A stretch of DNA of 42,497 nt from CAYRZF01 sp964428805 (GCA_964428805.1 CAYRZF010000008.1:1-42497); one strand, 5' to 3'; positions 33,864-42,453 are shown, counted from the stretch's first letter. The notes: generated by a model from the letters alone, not told the origin. Numbers and translations: made by a program.

Positions 33864-35060
33864 TCACTTCGAGCGCTCTGCCGCAGCAGGCAGGGCAGCC
33901 GTCGGGTCCTTTACGAGCACGAGGAAGAGCACGGCCATGGCCGCCATGAGGACGGCGATCATGCTGAAAGCGGCGCCATAGGAGAGGGCGGCGATCAGGA
34001 AGCCCGCCATGATCGGCCCGGCCGCCTCGCCGCTGTCCCAGATCGTTCCGAAGACCCCCATCGCCGATCCCATCCGGCCGGCCTTGACCAGGTCCGCGAC
34101 CAGCGCTGTGGTCGAAGGGGTGACGATGGCGACTCCGAGGCCGAAGAGGGCGGAGACCGGCAAGAGCAGCCAGAACGAGGCGAGGGCGGGGATCGCGGGG
34201 AGCGTGGCGGCGCAGAGGAACAGGCCGGCCAGGATCATGGGCTTCCGGCCGAGGCGGTCCGAGAGCCGCCCCGAGAGCGGTTTGGCCAGCATGGTCGTGG
34301 CGAGCTGGGCTCCCATCACCAGGGCGATCTGCGCATCGTTGAGGCCGATTCCCTTGGCGTAGGGTGGAAAGAAGCCGAGGAAGGCGCCGTAGCCGACGTA
34401 GAGGGCCGCTTCCAGCGTCGAGGCGATCACCACGGCGCGGCTCGAGAGGACTTCCCCGATCCCGCCCCAGAACTGCCGCGAGCGTTCACCAAGGCTCCCG
34501 CCCGGGGAAGGGCGTTTCTCGTCGGCGGGCAGGCGGAGGACCATCAGGAGCGGGAGCAGGCCGAGGATCCCGACGGCCAGATAGGTCGTCGAGTAACTGG
34601 ACGTGTAGAACAGGAGAAGGCCGCCGAGCAGCGCCCCCGCCGTCGCTCCCAGGTCGCTGGCCGCAGCGAACCAGCCCAGCTTCTCCCCGCGTCCCCGCTG
34701 GGAGAGGTCGGCCACGAAGGCCGAGGCCACCGGCGAGAAGATGGCCGTGGCAAACCCGTGGAGGAAGCGGAGCGCAAGGAGCGGGCCCGTCGAATGGACA
34801 AAGGGGTAAAGGAATGGAGGGCCGGCGAAGAAGAGACACCCGAGAAGCATCATGCGCTTGCGCCCCAGCAGATCAGAGAGGGCGCCGGCCGGGAGCTTGA
34901 CGACGACCCCGGTGATGGTCGAGGCGGCCACGATGAGGCCCATCAGCTCGGGGGCGGCGCCCAGGTCCTGGGCGAAACGCGGGAGAACCGGGCTCCGCGC
35001 CATCTGGTAGCCGAGCCGGGCCAGGAAGCCGGCCAGGACCAGCGTGATGAATGCCGTCAT
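33864..35060 (-). CDS. Major facilitator superfamily transporter
   Basis: A 398-residue, twelve-helix MFS permease. The loop 2-3 motif is present as GALSDLLGRKRMMLLG (about residues 58-73) and again in the second half as GRLSDRLGRKPMILAG, showing the internal duplication. It resembles proton-driven drug or metabolite exporters. It is the last gene of the chromate operon, with its start 25 bp after the chrA stop, so it may export a related oxyanion or a stress product, but the substrate is not readable. The start is ATG 35060. Confidence 0.92.
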   Translation of the reverse strand: MTAFITLVLAGFLARLGYQMARSPVLPRFAQDLGAAPELMGLIVAASTITGVVVKLPAGALSDLLGRKRMMLLGCLFFAGPPFLYPFVHSTGPLLALRFLHGFATAIFSPVASAFVADLSQRGRGEKLGWFAAASDLGATAGALLGGLLLFYTSSYSTTYLAVGILGLLPLLMVLRLPADEKRPSPGGSLGERSRQFWGGIGEVLSSRAVVIASTLEAALYVGYGAFLGFFPPYAKGIGLNDAQIALVMGAQLATTMLAKPLSGRLSDRLGRKPMILAGLFLCAATLPAIPALASFWLLLPVSALFGLGVAIVTPSTTALVADLVKAGRMGSAMGVFGTIWDSGEAAGPIMAGFLIAALSYGAAFSMIAVLMAAMAVLFLVLVKDPTAALPAAAERSK

Positions 35061-35085
35061 GCGAACACGAGGCTCTGAGTCATCC

Positions 35086-36261
35086 TTATCCCCGGAGGGA
35101 GAAGATCAGGATCCCGAGCGCCCCGGCCGTGATGATCACCGCGGGCTCCGGGATCTTGAGGCGGGTGAGGATCGCGAGGGTGGTGAGCGCCATGAGCAGG
35201 GTGGGAAGATCGAAGATCGCCCGGCGCGCCAGCACGAAGCACGCCCCGGCGATGGCGCCGGCCGCGGCCGCCGTCACGCCTTTGACGAACGCCTTCACCT
35301 GGGGATTTTCGCTGAAGCGGTCGAACCAGGGGTACGGGACCACGACGAACAGGTACACCGGGAGAAAGACCCCGATGGCCGCCGTCAGCGCTCCGACCTG
35401 CCCGCCGACGAGGTAGCCGATAAAGGCGACCGTGATCACGACGGGCCCCGGCGTGATCATGGCGACCGCGACGGCGTCCAGGAACTGTTTGTCGTTCAGC
35501 CAGCGGTACTCCTGAACGACGCCACCGTAGAGGAAGGGCACAATGGCCAGTCCACTTCCAAAGACGAAGGCGCCCGCCTTGATGAAGAACCAGAGGATTT
35601 GCCCCAGGGTCCCGAGGGAGGCGGGGACACCCATGCCCGTCAGCAGGGACGCCGGGAGAGGCACCGCGGCCAAGAGGGACGTCCGCGCCCCCAGAAAGGC
35701 GCGGAGCCACCTGGGCGGCGCCTCGATCAGAAGCACCGCGACGCCGCAGAGGATGAAGAGCGTCGCGATCTCCGACTCCGTCCAGGCCGTCACGAGGGCC
35801 ATCACGGCAAAGACGGACCACAGGAGCCAGTTCGAGCCGATGGTGAGCCGCGTGAGTTTGTAGGCGGCGCGCACGATGATGCCGATCACCGCGGCACCGA
35901 CGCCGTAGAACGCCGCCTGCATCCACGTGAGCCCGCCGTACCGGACGTAGAGCATGCCGATGCCCACGGTCATCACGTACGAGGGGAGGATGAAGGCCAG
36001 CGCCACCAGCGTGGCGCCCCACACCTTCGAGTGGATGTAGCCCAGGCAGATGGCGAGTTGGGCGGCGAGGGGTCCCGGCGCCAGTTGCGACAACGCCAGC
36101 CCCTTCATGTAGTCTTCCTTGGTGAACCACTTCCGCTGTTCCACCAGATCGCGCTGCATGTAGCCGACGAGCGCCACCGGACCTCCGAAACCGAGGCTTC
36201 CCAGGTAGAGGAAATACCGGACCAGCTCCCAGAGACGGGGCACGGGTTGGCTCCTCGTCAC
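35086..36261 (-). CDS. chrA: Chromate transporter, ChrA
   Basis: A 391-residue long-chain chromate ion transporter (CHR family) that exports chromate across the inner membrane. The two homologous halves are each recognisable. The first has SLGFGGPVALVGYMQRDLVEQRKWF, LALSQLAPGPLAAQLAICLGY and FILPSYVM. The second has KAGAFVFGSGLAIVPFLYGG and FLDAVAVAMITPGPVVITVAFIGYLVGG. It has about ten to eleven membrane segments. The start is GTG 36261, overlapping the stop of the preceding ornithine-cyclodeaminase-like gene (GTGA). Length is typical of the long form. Confidence 0.95.
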   Translation of the reverse strand: MTRSQPVPRLWELVRYFLYLGSLGFGGPVALVGYMQRDLVEQRKWFTKEDYMKGLALSQLAPGPLAAQLAICLGYIHSKVWGATLVALAFILPSYVMTVGIGMLYVRYGGLTWMQAAFYGVGAAVIGIIVRAAYKLTRLTIGSNWLLWSVFAVMALVTAWTESEIATLFILCGVAVLLIEAPPRWLRAFLGARTSLLAAVPLPASLLTGMGVPASLGTLGQILWFFIKAGAFVFGSGLAIVPFLYGGVVQEYRWLNDKQFLDAVAVAMITPGPVVITVAFIGYLVGGQVGALTAAIGVFLPVYLFVVVPYPWFDRFSENPQVKAFVKGVTAAAAGAIAGACFVLARRAIFDLPTLLMALTTLAILTRLKIPEPAVIITAGALGILIFSLRG

Positions 36262-37253
36262 TCCGAAAAATTCAGCGTGCGGCCGCTTCCGGCGCGCGTC
36301 GCCTTCTCATACACGACCACCGCCGCCGCCGCGTCCTGCAACGCCGTTCCTGTGCTATCGAAGATGATGATCTCCTCCTCCGAGGCGCGCCCGCGTTTCA
36401 GTCCGGTGACCACTTCATGGAGTTCAGCGTGGACGTCCTCCCGCGTCACCAACCCGCTCTCCAGCGCGTGATGGAGCTCGCCGATGGTGGCGCACTGCTC
36501 CAGAATATCCACCACGATCGTGCTGCGTGCCAGGAGTGCCGGATCCAATTCCTGTTTCTCGGGGCTGTCGGCCCCCACGGCCGCGATGAAGGTCCCCGGT
36601 GGCACATCCTCCCGCTTCAGGAAGAACTGCCTCGACGGCGTGCAGGTGACGCAGATATCACTCTGGCCGACGGCATTCGAGAGATCACGGACCGCCTTCA
36701 CCTCGATTCCTAGCTCGTCTGAAAGATCGTGCGCAAAGCGCCGGGCCCGGTCTTCGTCCCTGTCAAAGGCATGCACCCGCTCGAGGGGACGCACCTTGGC
36801 GAGCGCTCTGAGCTGAATCCGGCCCTGGGTGCCGCACCCACAGATGGTTGCAACCGTTGAATCGTGCCGGGCGAGGTGCTTGGCCGCCACCGCCGTCGCT
36901 GCTCCGGTTCGCAGGATCGTGATTTCAATCGAGTCCATGAGGGCCAGCGGGTAGCCGTTCTCTGCGTCACAGAGCAGAATGATGCCCTGGATCGTGGGCA
37001 TTCCAAATCGGTTCATGTTTTGAGGGAAGTTCCCGTTGGTCTTTGCCGCAAAGTATGTTTTTCCGAGCTCCAGCCCCGCGGCCTTGATATGGAACCCGCC
37101 TTCGTGCGAGTGGATGCCCAGGACTCCCGGCGGCAGGGTCTTGCCCTCCGCATGCAGCTTGAAGGCCTGTTCGACGGCCGCGATGCACTCGTCGAGGCTC
37201 AACAGCGCCGCAATCTCTCGGCGTGTGAGCAACAGGGTGCCGGATGGCTTCAT
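36258..37253 (-). CDS. Ornithine cyclodeaminase/mu-crystallin family protein
   Basis: A 331-residue NAD(P)-binding protein of the ornithine cyclodeaminase/alanine dehydrogenase (mu-crystallin) family. Members deaminate or reduce amino and imino acids. Visible parts are LLLTRREIAALLSLDECIAAVE at the start, the substrate region KAAGLELGKTYFAAKTNGN, the nucleotide loop ATICGCGTQGRIQLRAL and the terminal DSTGTALQDAAAA. It lies exactly between chrB (no intergenic base) and chrA (four-base overlap), so it is an integral part of the chromate operon. Whether it makes a reductant, a metallophore precursor or a housekeeping product is unknown. The start ATG directly follows the chrB stop. Confidence 0.9.
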   Translation of the reverse strand: MKPSGTLLLTRREIAALLSLDECIAAVEQAFKLHAEGKTLPPGVLGIHSHEGGFHIKAAGLELGKTYFAAKTNGNFPQNMNRFGMPTIQGIILLCDAENGYPLALMDSIEITILRTGAATAVAAKHLARHDSTVATICGCGTQGRIQLRALAKVRPLERVHAFDRDEDRARRFAHDLSDELGIEVKAVRDLSNAVGQSDICVTCTPSRQFFLKREDVPPGTFIAAVGADSPEKQELDPALLARSTIVVDILEQCATIGELHHALESGLVTREDVHAELHEVVTGLKRGRASEEEIIIFDSTGTALQDAAAAVVVYEKATRAGSGRTLNFSE

Positions 37254-38201
37254 TTAGGTTCGTTCCGCCATGGTCGCGTAAAGGCCATCGAAGAGGGTCA
37301 TCCCGTGAGCCAGGACGTCCTGGTCGTCTTTGAGCGCCGCCAGCAATCCGCGAATAGCGAGGTCGATGCCGCGCGCCTCCTCCCGGTGAAACTTCTGGTC
37401 GCGCAGGTCCACCTCATGGACGATCTCCGCCAACTGGGCAAGCCGGCGCTCGTGGAGGCCGAACCGCTTGAGGAGCGTCTCGAAGGTGCAATCCTCCCCC
37501 TGATGGCCGAACTCGGCGCCCATGGCATCGAAGGGGATCGCGTCGGCGGGGAAGTCGTCCACCGGCACGAAGAGGAACTGCGCGTCGGGGTCGATGAAGC
37601 GCTTGATCAGCCAGGCCGACGCGATCCTGTCAACGTGGGGTCGGGGCCGGGTGATCCACCGCCGGCCCTTGAGCGACTCGAGCGGGATTTCGGTGCGGCC
37701 TGGGGTCGCGATGGTGCTCGGGGGGTGAAGCCGCATTTCGATGGTCTCTCTGAGCCGTTTGACTTCCTGGTAGCCGGGCGCGTCGAAAAAGTCGATCTCC
37801 CTGATCCGTTCGAGGTCTCGCGCGAGGCGGGCACGCTCCTTGTCGCGCTGCGCCGGGCTGGTCCCTGTCACCTTTCGGTCCAGCTCGCGGAGGAGCTTCC
37901 GGTAGCGCTCGGCGAGCCGGCGGTAATCGCAGTTGCGCGCGTCCTGAAAGCGTCGGATTACCTCGGCCGGCTTCAGGTTCTCGATCCTGTCCACCTTGAG
38001 GAGCGTGGCTTCGCCGCCGTCCTTCTGGACTTCCTGGGTCAGCCACTGGAACTGCTCGTAGTTCTCGGGGGTGAAGGGGAGCAGGTACACGGAGTTCTTC
38101 AGCGCGACGGCTCCCAGGGCTCGAAGCTTCCTCCAGGCGCGGACCCGGAGGCTCGACGGGTGGGGGGGGAGAGTGACGATCAGGAGTAGCCAGGCATCCA
38201 T
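37254..38201 (-). CDS. chrB: Chromate resistance protein ChrB
   Basis: A 315-residue ChrB-type protein. An N-terminal part (about 1-150) has LRVRAWRKLRALGAVALKNSVYLLPF and a charged helical stretch. The C-terminal chromate-resistance domain (about 175-310) has WITRPRPHVDRIASAWLIKRFIDPDA, EFGHQGEDCTFETLLKRFGL and DLAIRGLLAALKDD. ChrB proteins are chromate-responsive regulators of chrA in characterised bacteria. A good promoter TTGACG-N17-TAGGAT (38230-38258) and nested palindromes lie upstream, so autoregulation is plausible. The start is ATG 38201; the chrA exporter is two genes downstream. Confidence 0.93.
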   Translation of the reverse strand: MDAWLLLIVTLPPHPSSLRVRAWRKLRALGAVALKNSVYLLPFTPENYEQFQWLTQEVQKDGGEATLLKVDRIENLKPAEVIRRFQDARNCDYRRLAERYRKLLRELDRKVTGTSPAQRDKERARLARDLERIREIDFFDAPGYQEVKRLRETIEMRLHPPSTIATPGRTEIPLESLKGRRWITRPRPHVDRIASAWLIKRFIDPDAQFLFVPVDDFPADAIPFDAMGAEFGHQGEDCTFETLLKRFGLHERRLAQLAEIVHEVDLRDQKFHREEARGIDLAIRGLLAALKDDQDVLAHGMTLFDGLYATMAERT

Positions 38202-38229
38202 CGGTTGCGTCCGTGCATCAGCTGTTGCG

Positions 38230-38258
38230 ATCCTAAATTACATGTTTCATCGCGTCAA
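38230..38258 (-). promoter_or_regulatory. Predicted promoter of the chromate operon
   Basis: On the minus strand, TTGACG (38258-38253) and TAGGAT (38235-38230) have a 17-bp spacer. The start should be near 38223, with a leader of about 22 nt before the chrB ATG. Confidence 0.6.
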
Positions 38259-38283
38259 GCCCCCGGCCGATATTCGGCTTGAC
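38254..38283. promoter_or_regulatory. Nested palindromes in the chrB divergent region (candidate operator)
   Basis: GTCAAGC (38254-38260) and GCTTGAC (38277-38283) form a perfect inverted repeat, with GCCGATATTCGGC (38266-38278) nested inside as a second palindrome. The outer arms contain the -35 boxes of both divergent promoters, so a protein bound here would control both. ChrB is the obvious candidate; this is inference. Confidence 0.55.
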
Positions 38284-38307
38284 TTATGTCATCGTCAGGT
38301 GTTTAGT
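38279..38307 (+). promoter_or_regulatory. Possible promoter of the small gene at 38327
   Basis: TTGACT (38279-38284) and TTTAGT (38302-38307) are 17 bp apart; the transcription start would be near 38314. GGGAGG then gives a normal ribosome site before ATG 38327. A neighbouring TAGTAT is an alternative -10 box. Confidence 0.45.
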
Positions 38308-38326
38308 ATATCTTGGGAGGTGGGCA

Positions 38327-38611
38327 ATGAACCGGTTGGATCGACTCTTGCGCGACGAAGTGTCCCGGCGCCTGGAGAGCATCGCAGGGACCTGCCCCGA
38401 AGGGACCTTTAGCTTCATAAGCTGTTACCACCCGACCCTGCGGGGACGGCTGGAGGAGGCGGAGGAACGGCTTGCCGGGCTGAGGGCCGAGATCCTGGAC
38501 CGGTACGCGGCCTGGCAAGCCGGCTTGAAGGAGATCGAAAACCTCTGGGCCCTCGCGGCGTTGAAGCGGGCTGAGCCGGGGGCAATCGAGGACTTGAAAA
38601 GCGCGGCCTAG
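38327..38611 (+). CDS. Hypothetical helical protein divergent from chrB
   Basis: A 94-residue protein I do not recognise. It is mainly helical, with a charged coiled-coil-like centre (GRLEEAEERLAGLRAEILDRYAAWQAGLKEIE split as heptads) and one Cys-containing loop (GTCPEGTFSFISCYHP). A GGGAGG ribosome site and a possible promoter precede ATG 38327. Its divergence from chrB across a shared palindrome suggests co-control with chromate resistance. Its stop shares the CTAG (38608-38611) with the convergent gene on the other strand. Confidence 0.65.
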   Translation: MNRLDRLLRDEVSRRLESIAGTCPEGTFSFISCYHPTLRGRLEEAEERLAGLRAEILDRYAAWQAGLKEIENLWALAALKRAEPGAIEDLKSAA

Positions 38612-39072
38612 GGTCGGCGGCGGAAGCGGTCGAAGAGACCCTGGGGCGGGGGCGCGCTGAGCCGCGCCGTGATGAAAGCTTCCCTGAGGGTGTCGAAACG
38701 CTGCCAGTAGTCGGGGAGCGTCCGCGCCAGCGCGGTCTGGCCTGCCAGGAGCCGGGCCGTCTCCTCCGGGCCGCGGGCGTCCTCCGCCTGGGTGACTTTC
38801 TGGAGCTGTTCCGGGGCGAGACCCTCCAGGAACGCCGTCCGCAAGTGCAGCAGCAAATCGCGCACGAGCCCCTGAAATTCCTGCCTGTCACTCGCGCTGT
38901 TCGCCTCGGGCGCCGGGCCGCCGCGAGCGCGTCGAAGCTGGACCAGGAGATCCATACAGACGAACTCCACCGATTCCTCGATGCGCTCCCGCACGAGAGC
39001 CTCGATGCGCTCCGGCAGCCCGCGCGGGTCATTGGGGTCGCGCCGGAGTGATGTGTTGAAGGGGGTGCTCAC
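38608..39072 (-). CDS. Hypothetical helical protein coupled to the epimerase gene
   Basis: A 154-residue, almost entirely helical, soluble protein that I do not recognise. It begins STPFNTSLRRDPNDPRGLPE and contains ALVRERIEESVEFVCMDLLV and LLLHLRTAFLEGLAPEQLQK. No enzyme motif is visible. I set the start at GTG 39072, which overlaps the epimerase stop by four bases (GTGA); a longer frame upstream runs through the epimerase gene. The coupled order suggests that it acts with the epimerase. Function unknown. Confidence 0.65.
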   Translation of the reverse strand: MSTPFNTSLRRDPNDPRGLPERIEALVRERIEESVEFVCMDLLVQLRRARGGPAPEANSASDRQEFQGLVRDLLLHLRTAFLEGLAPEQLQKVTQAEDARGPEETARLLAGQTALARTLPDYWQRFDTLREAFITARLSAPPPQGLFDRFRRRP

Positions 39073-39968
39073 CGGGCCAACATCCGCTGGAGCCCTGCGG
39101 GGAACTCGATGGGGTCGAGGTCGAAGGCCCGGAAGAAGGGCCCGGGGTCGCACACGTTGTCCTCCTGGAGCATCGTGAGCTGGTCCAGGCTGAGCGGGAA
39201 AAGGGGGAGCGGCTCCAGCAGCCACGTCAAGGCCCGCATGAGGCTCACGGGGTGGTACACCTTTCTCACTTTGCTCTTGCGCAGCGCCACGCCGATCAGG
39301 TCGAGGATCTCCGTGAAGGCGTAGGCGCGCGGCCCGCCTACCTCGTAGGTTTGGCGCGTGCTTTCCGGGCGCTTCAGCGCCCGCGCGAATCCCTCCGCCA
39401 CCTGCTCGACGGGCACCGGCTGGAGCCGGTAGCTCCCATCACCGATCACCGGCACCGCCGGCAGCCACCTGATCAGCCGGGCCAGCATCGAGACGAACCC
39501 ATCGCCCTTGCCGTAGATGACGGAGGGACGGAAGATCGTCCACTCGAGCTTGCTCCCCCGAACGGTCTCCTCCGCCTCCCATTTCGTCCGATGGTAGCGG
39601 GACCGGGCATCGGGGCGCGTACCGAGGGCGCTCATCTGGAGGAAGCGGGGGACTTCGGCTGCCTCGGCGGCCTTCACCATGTTGGCTGTGGCGACCGAAT
39701 GGTACCGGTCGAAGGTGACGCCGCGTCCGGGGTACTCGCGGATGATCCCCACCAGATGAACGAGGGCGCGGCACCCTTCCATCGAGGCCTCGATGCCCTT
39801 GGGGAGGAGCACGTTGCCGGGAACCCTCTCGATCCCCTCGAAGCCCTTGAGGTCCGCCTCCGAGCCGGGGCGGACCAGACAGCGGACCGTGAAACCGTGG
39901 GCCTGAAGGGCGCGGATCACGGCCTTGCCCACGAAGCCGGTCCCGCCTGTGAGAAAGATGCGTGGCAT
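39069..39968 (-). CDS. NAD-dependent epimerase/dehydratase-family protein (atypical SDR)
   Basis: A 299-residue extended or atypical SDR of the NmrA/NDUFA9-like type. The nucleotide-binding motif FLTGGTGFVGKAVIRAL opens the protein, followed by ALVHLVGIIREYPGRGVTFDRYH and the segment RTKWEAEETVRGSKLEWTIFRPSVIYGKGDGF, in which the usual Y-x-x-x-K is present as Y-H-R-T-K. This subfamily contains complex I assembly-like proteins and quinone-linked reductases, many without proven activity. I start at ATG 39968; the GTG at 39983 lacks a ribosome site. Its stop overlaps the next gene start. Substrate unknown. Confidence 0.88.
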   Translation of the reverse strand: MPRIFLTGGTGFVGKAVIRALQAHGFTVRCLVRPGSEADLKGFEGIERVPGNVLLPKGIEASMEGCRALVHLVGIIREYPGRGVTFDRYHSVATANMVKAAEAAEVPRFLQMSALGTRPDARSRYHRTKWEAEETVRGSKLEWTIFRPSVIYGKGDGFVSMLARLIRWLPAVPVIGDGSYRLQPVPVEQVAEGFARALKRPESTRQTYEVGGPRAYAFTEILDLIGVALRKSKVRKVYHPVSLMRALTWLLEPLPLFPLSLDQLTMLQEDNVCDPGPFFRAFDLDPIEFPAGLQRMLAR

Positions 39969-40038
39969 CGGGGGAAACCCCACGAGATCCTACCACCTTT
40001 TTGTCCCGTCCTCCCGGGGTTGCCGCTATCATAGGGGC

Positions 40039-42360
40039 ATGTCCCGGGCGATGCTGTTTCTCGGTTGCGGGCTGGCGCTCCTGACGGCGGGTTCGGCCCA
40101 GGCGAGCCAGCTAGAGCTGAGGGGGGTGGACGAAGCCGTCCAGCTTGCGATGAGCGCCGGCGATGTTCCCGGTGCCGTCATCCTCGTGGGGCAGGGCGAG
40201 CGCATTCTCTATCGGAAGGCCTTCGGCTTCCGGAGCCTTGTCCCCAAGCGGGAGGCCATGACCGAAGACACCGTATTCGATATTGCCTCCCTCACCAAGG
40301 TCGTGGCCACCACCCCCGCGGTGCTCCTCCTCTGGGAGCAGGGGCGCCTGAGCCTGGACTCACCGCTCGGGAGATATCTGCCGGAGTTTAGCGGGGGCGC
40401 GTATCGCGCCGTGACGGTGCGTCAGGTCCTCACCCACACGGCGGGATTCCCGGACCTGCCCTCGACGGCCGCGATGCGCGAGGGTTTCCCGAAGGCCGCC
40501 GCCCTCCTCGCCCGGAGCGATCCTCAGTTTTCTCCGGGCGCGTCCTTCCGCTACACTGACACGGGGTTCATCCTCCTCGGGGAACTCGTCCGTCGGGTCA
40601 GCGGGGAGCCGCTGGACCAGTTCGCGCGGAGGTATTTCTACCTGCCGCTCGGCATGAGCGAGACGACCTTCCGTCCCGGGCCAGCCCTCCTGCCGCGGGT
40701 CGCTCCCACGGAAGCGCTGAACGGGCCGATGCTCCGCGGCGTCGTTCACGATGGCAACGCCCGGCTCCTCGGTGGCGTCGCGGGCCACGCGGGGCTCTTT
40801 TCCACGGCGGACGACCTGGCGCGATTCGCGCGGATGCTGGTGTCGGGGGGACAGGGGCCCACGGGACAGGTGATGAAGCCGAGCACCGTCGAAGCGATGT
40901 GGAGCCCCACCCAGGTGGGTGACGTGATCCGCAACCTGGGCTGGGACGTGGCCTCTCCCTTCTCAGGCAACCTGGCTCCCTTCTTTCCCCGGGGCTCGGT
41001 GGGGCACACGGGGTTCACCGGCACGGCCCTCTGGATTGATCCCGAGAGCCGGACGTATCTGATCATCCTCACCAATCGGGTTCACCCGTACGGCAAGGGG
41101 TCGGCCCAGACCCTTCGCGCGAAGGTGACCGCCGAGGTGGGCGCTGCGCTCTTTCACCCGCCGCTCCCGGCGGCGGTCCGGGCCATGCCGGAGAGTGCTT
41201 CCACGGCGGCCGAGATGCCGGTCTCGCCCGGGCCGGTGCAGAGCGGACTGGATGTTCTCGTCGCGGAGCAGTTCGCGCGTCTGGCCGGCCGCAGGGTGGG
41301 CCTCGTCACCAATCAGACCGGCGTGGATTCCCGGGGCCGGCGCGGCATCGATCTGCTGGCCGCCGCTCCCGGGGTCAGGCTGAAGGCGATTTTTTCTCCC
41401 GAGCACGGGCTGACCGGCGAGGCCACCGGAGACGTTCCGCACTGGCGCGACCCGGCCAGGGGGATTCCCGTCTGGAGCCTCTACGGGGACGACCGCCGCC
41501 CCACGGCCGCGATGCTGAAGGGGGTGGACACGCTCGTGGTGGATCTCCAGGACGTCGGGGTGCGCTACTACACCTACCTGGCGACGCTCCTCTACGTGCT
41601 GGAAGAAGGGGCCCGCCGCGGGCTGCCCGTCGTCGTCCTGGACCGCCCGAATCCCATCACGGGAAAGGTCGTCGAAGGGCCACTGATGGATCCCGACCTG
41701 CGCTCGTTCACCGGGCCTCACGCGATCCCGGTGAGGACCGGGCTCACCATCGGCGAGTTTGCCCGGCTGGTGGCGGCCGAGCGAAAGATCCCGGTCTCTC
41801 TCACGGTCGTGCCGATGACCGGCTGGCAGCGCGCGCTCTGGTATGACGAGACGCGTTTGCGGTGGGTCAATCCGTCGCCGAATATTCGCTCAGTGACCCA
41901 GGCCCTTCTCTACGCGGGGATCGGGTTGCTCGAGGGAACGAACCTCTCGGTGGGGCGGGGGACCGACGCGCCGTTCGAGGTGGTGGGCGCCCCGTGGATC
42001 GACCCCGTCGCGCTGGCCGAGGCGATGAACCGGAAAGGGTTACCCGGGGTGAGCTTCCAGCCTGGCGTCTTCACGCCCTCGGCCGATGCCTACGCCGCGC
42101 AGCAGGTGAGCGGGGTCCGGCTTCAGGTGACCGACCGCGACGCGATCAGGCCCGTGACCGTCGCGCTGGCGCTGGCTGAAGAGATCAGGGCGCGATATGG
42201 CCAGCAGTTCAACGCCGAGGCCATCCAGAACCTCCTGGTGAACCGGTCCACCATGTGGGCCTTCCTGCGCGGGGAGCCGCTGCCGAGGCTCATGGCCTGG
42301 GCCGAGGCCGAGCGGGCCGACTTTCTGCACCGCCGGGCGTCGTACCTCATCTACCGCTAA
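40039..42360 (+). CDS. Exported fusion: serine hydrolase (beta-lactamase fold) and NamZ/DUF1343 N-acetylmuramidase-like domain
   Basis: A 773-residue protein with a signal peptide (MSRAMLFLGCGLALLTAGSAQA). Residues about 30-385 are a class C beta-lactamase/penicillin-binding-like serine hydrolase, with the S-x-x-K pair Ser84 and Lys87 in ASLTKV, the Tyr172 motif in FRYTDTGF and H-T-G in SVGHTGFTG. Residues about 405-770 are a DUF1343 domain, the family of the exo-N-acetylmuramidase NamZ, with VGLVTNQTGVD, FSPEHGLTGEATG (Glu455 a likely catalytic acid), QDVGVRYYTY, DRPNPI and GTNLSVGRGTD. Together they suggest periplasmic breakdown of cell-wall material, one domain on the peptide or ester side and one on the glycan. 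The start ATG 40039 coincides with the expected transcription start of a TATCAT box (40027-40032). Confidence 0.92.
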   Translation: MSRAMLFLGCGLALLTAGSAQASQLELRGVDEAVQLAMSAGDVPGAVILVGQGERILYRKAFGFRSLVPKREAMTEDTVFDIASLTKVVATTPAVLLLWEQGRLSLDSPLGRYLPEFSGGAYRAVTVRQVLTHTAGFPDLPSTAAMREGFPKAAALLARSDPQFSPGASFRYTDTGFILLGELVRRVSGEPLDQFARRYFYLPLGMSETTFRPGPALLPRVAPTEALNGPMLRGVVHDGNARLLGGVAGHAGLFSTADDLARFARMLVSGGQGPTGQVMKPSTVEAMWSPTQVGDVIRNLGWDVASPFSGNLAPFFPRGSVGHTGFTGTALWIDPESRTYLIILTNRVHPYGKGSAQTLRAKVTAEVGAALFHPPLPAAVRAMPESASTAAEMPVSPGPVQSGLDVLVAEQFARLAGRRVGLVTNQTGVDSRGRRGIDLLAAAPGVRLKAIFSPEHGLTGEATGDVPHWRDPARGIPVWSLYGDDRRPTAAMLKGVDTLVVDLQDVGVRYYTYLATLLYVLEEGARRGLPVVVLDRPNPITGKVVEGPLMDPDLRSFTGPHAIPVRTGLTIGEFARLVAAERKIPVSLTVVPMTGWQRALWYDETRLRWVNPSPNIRSVTQALLYAGIGLLEGTNLSVGRGTDAPFEVVGAPWIDPVALAEAMNRKGLPGVSFQPGVFTPSADAYAAQQVSGVRLQVTDRDAIRPVTVALALAEEIRARYGQQFNAEAIQNLLVNRSTMWAFLRGEPLPRLMAWAEAERADFLHRRASYLIYR

Positions 42361-42362
42361 CG

Positions 42363-42451
42363 CCCCTCACCCTGCCCTCTCCCCCCGAGGGGGCGAGGGT
42401 GGTTCGAAAGTTTCCTCTCCCCCGCTGGGGGGAGAGGATCAAGGTGAGGGG
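42363..42451. repeat. Dispersed palindromic repeat, copy C (double unit)
   Basis: The outer arms are CCCCTCACC (42363-42371) and GGTGAGGGG (42443-42451). Between them lie two inner hairpins built from CCTCTCCCC-type and GGGGAGAGG-type arms. It follows the serine hydrolase-NamZ gene and is likely to terminate it. Same family as the copies at 6191 and 8806, but larger. Confidence 0.85.
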
Positions 42452-42453
42452 GG

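Noticed and set aside
35044..36471. A 475-codon open frame antisense to chrA
   Set aside because: It is rich in Asp, Glu, His and Arg, typical of antisense frames in GC-rich genes, with no domain. chrA is clearly coding.
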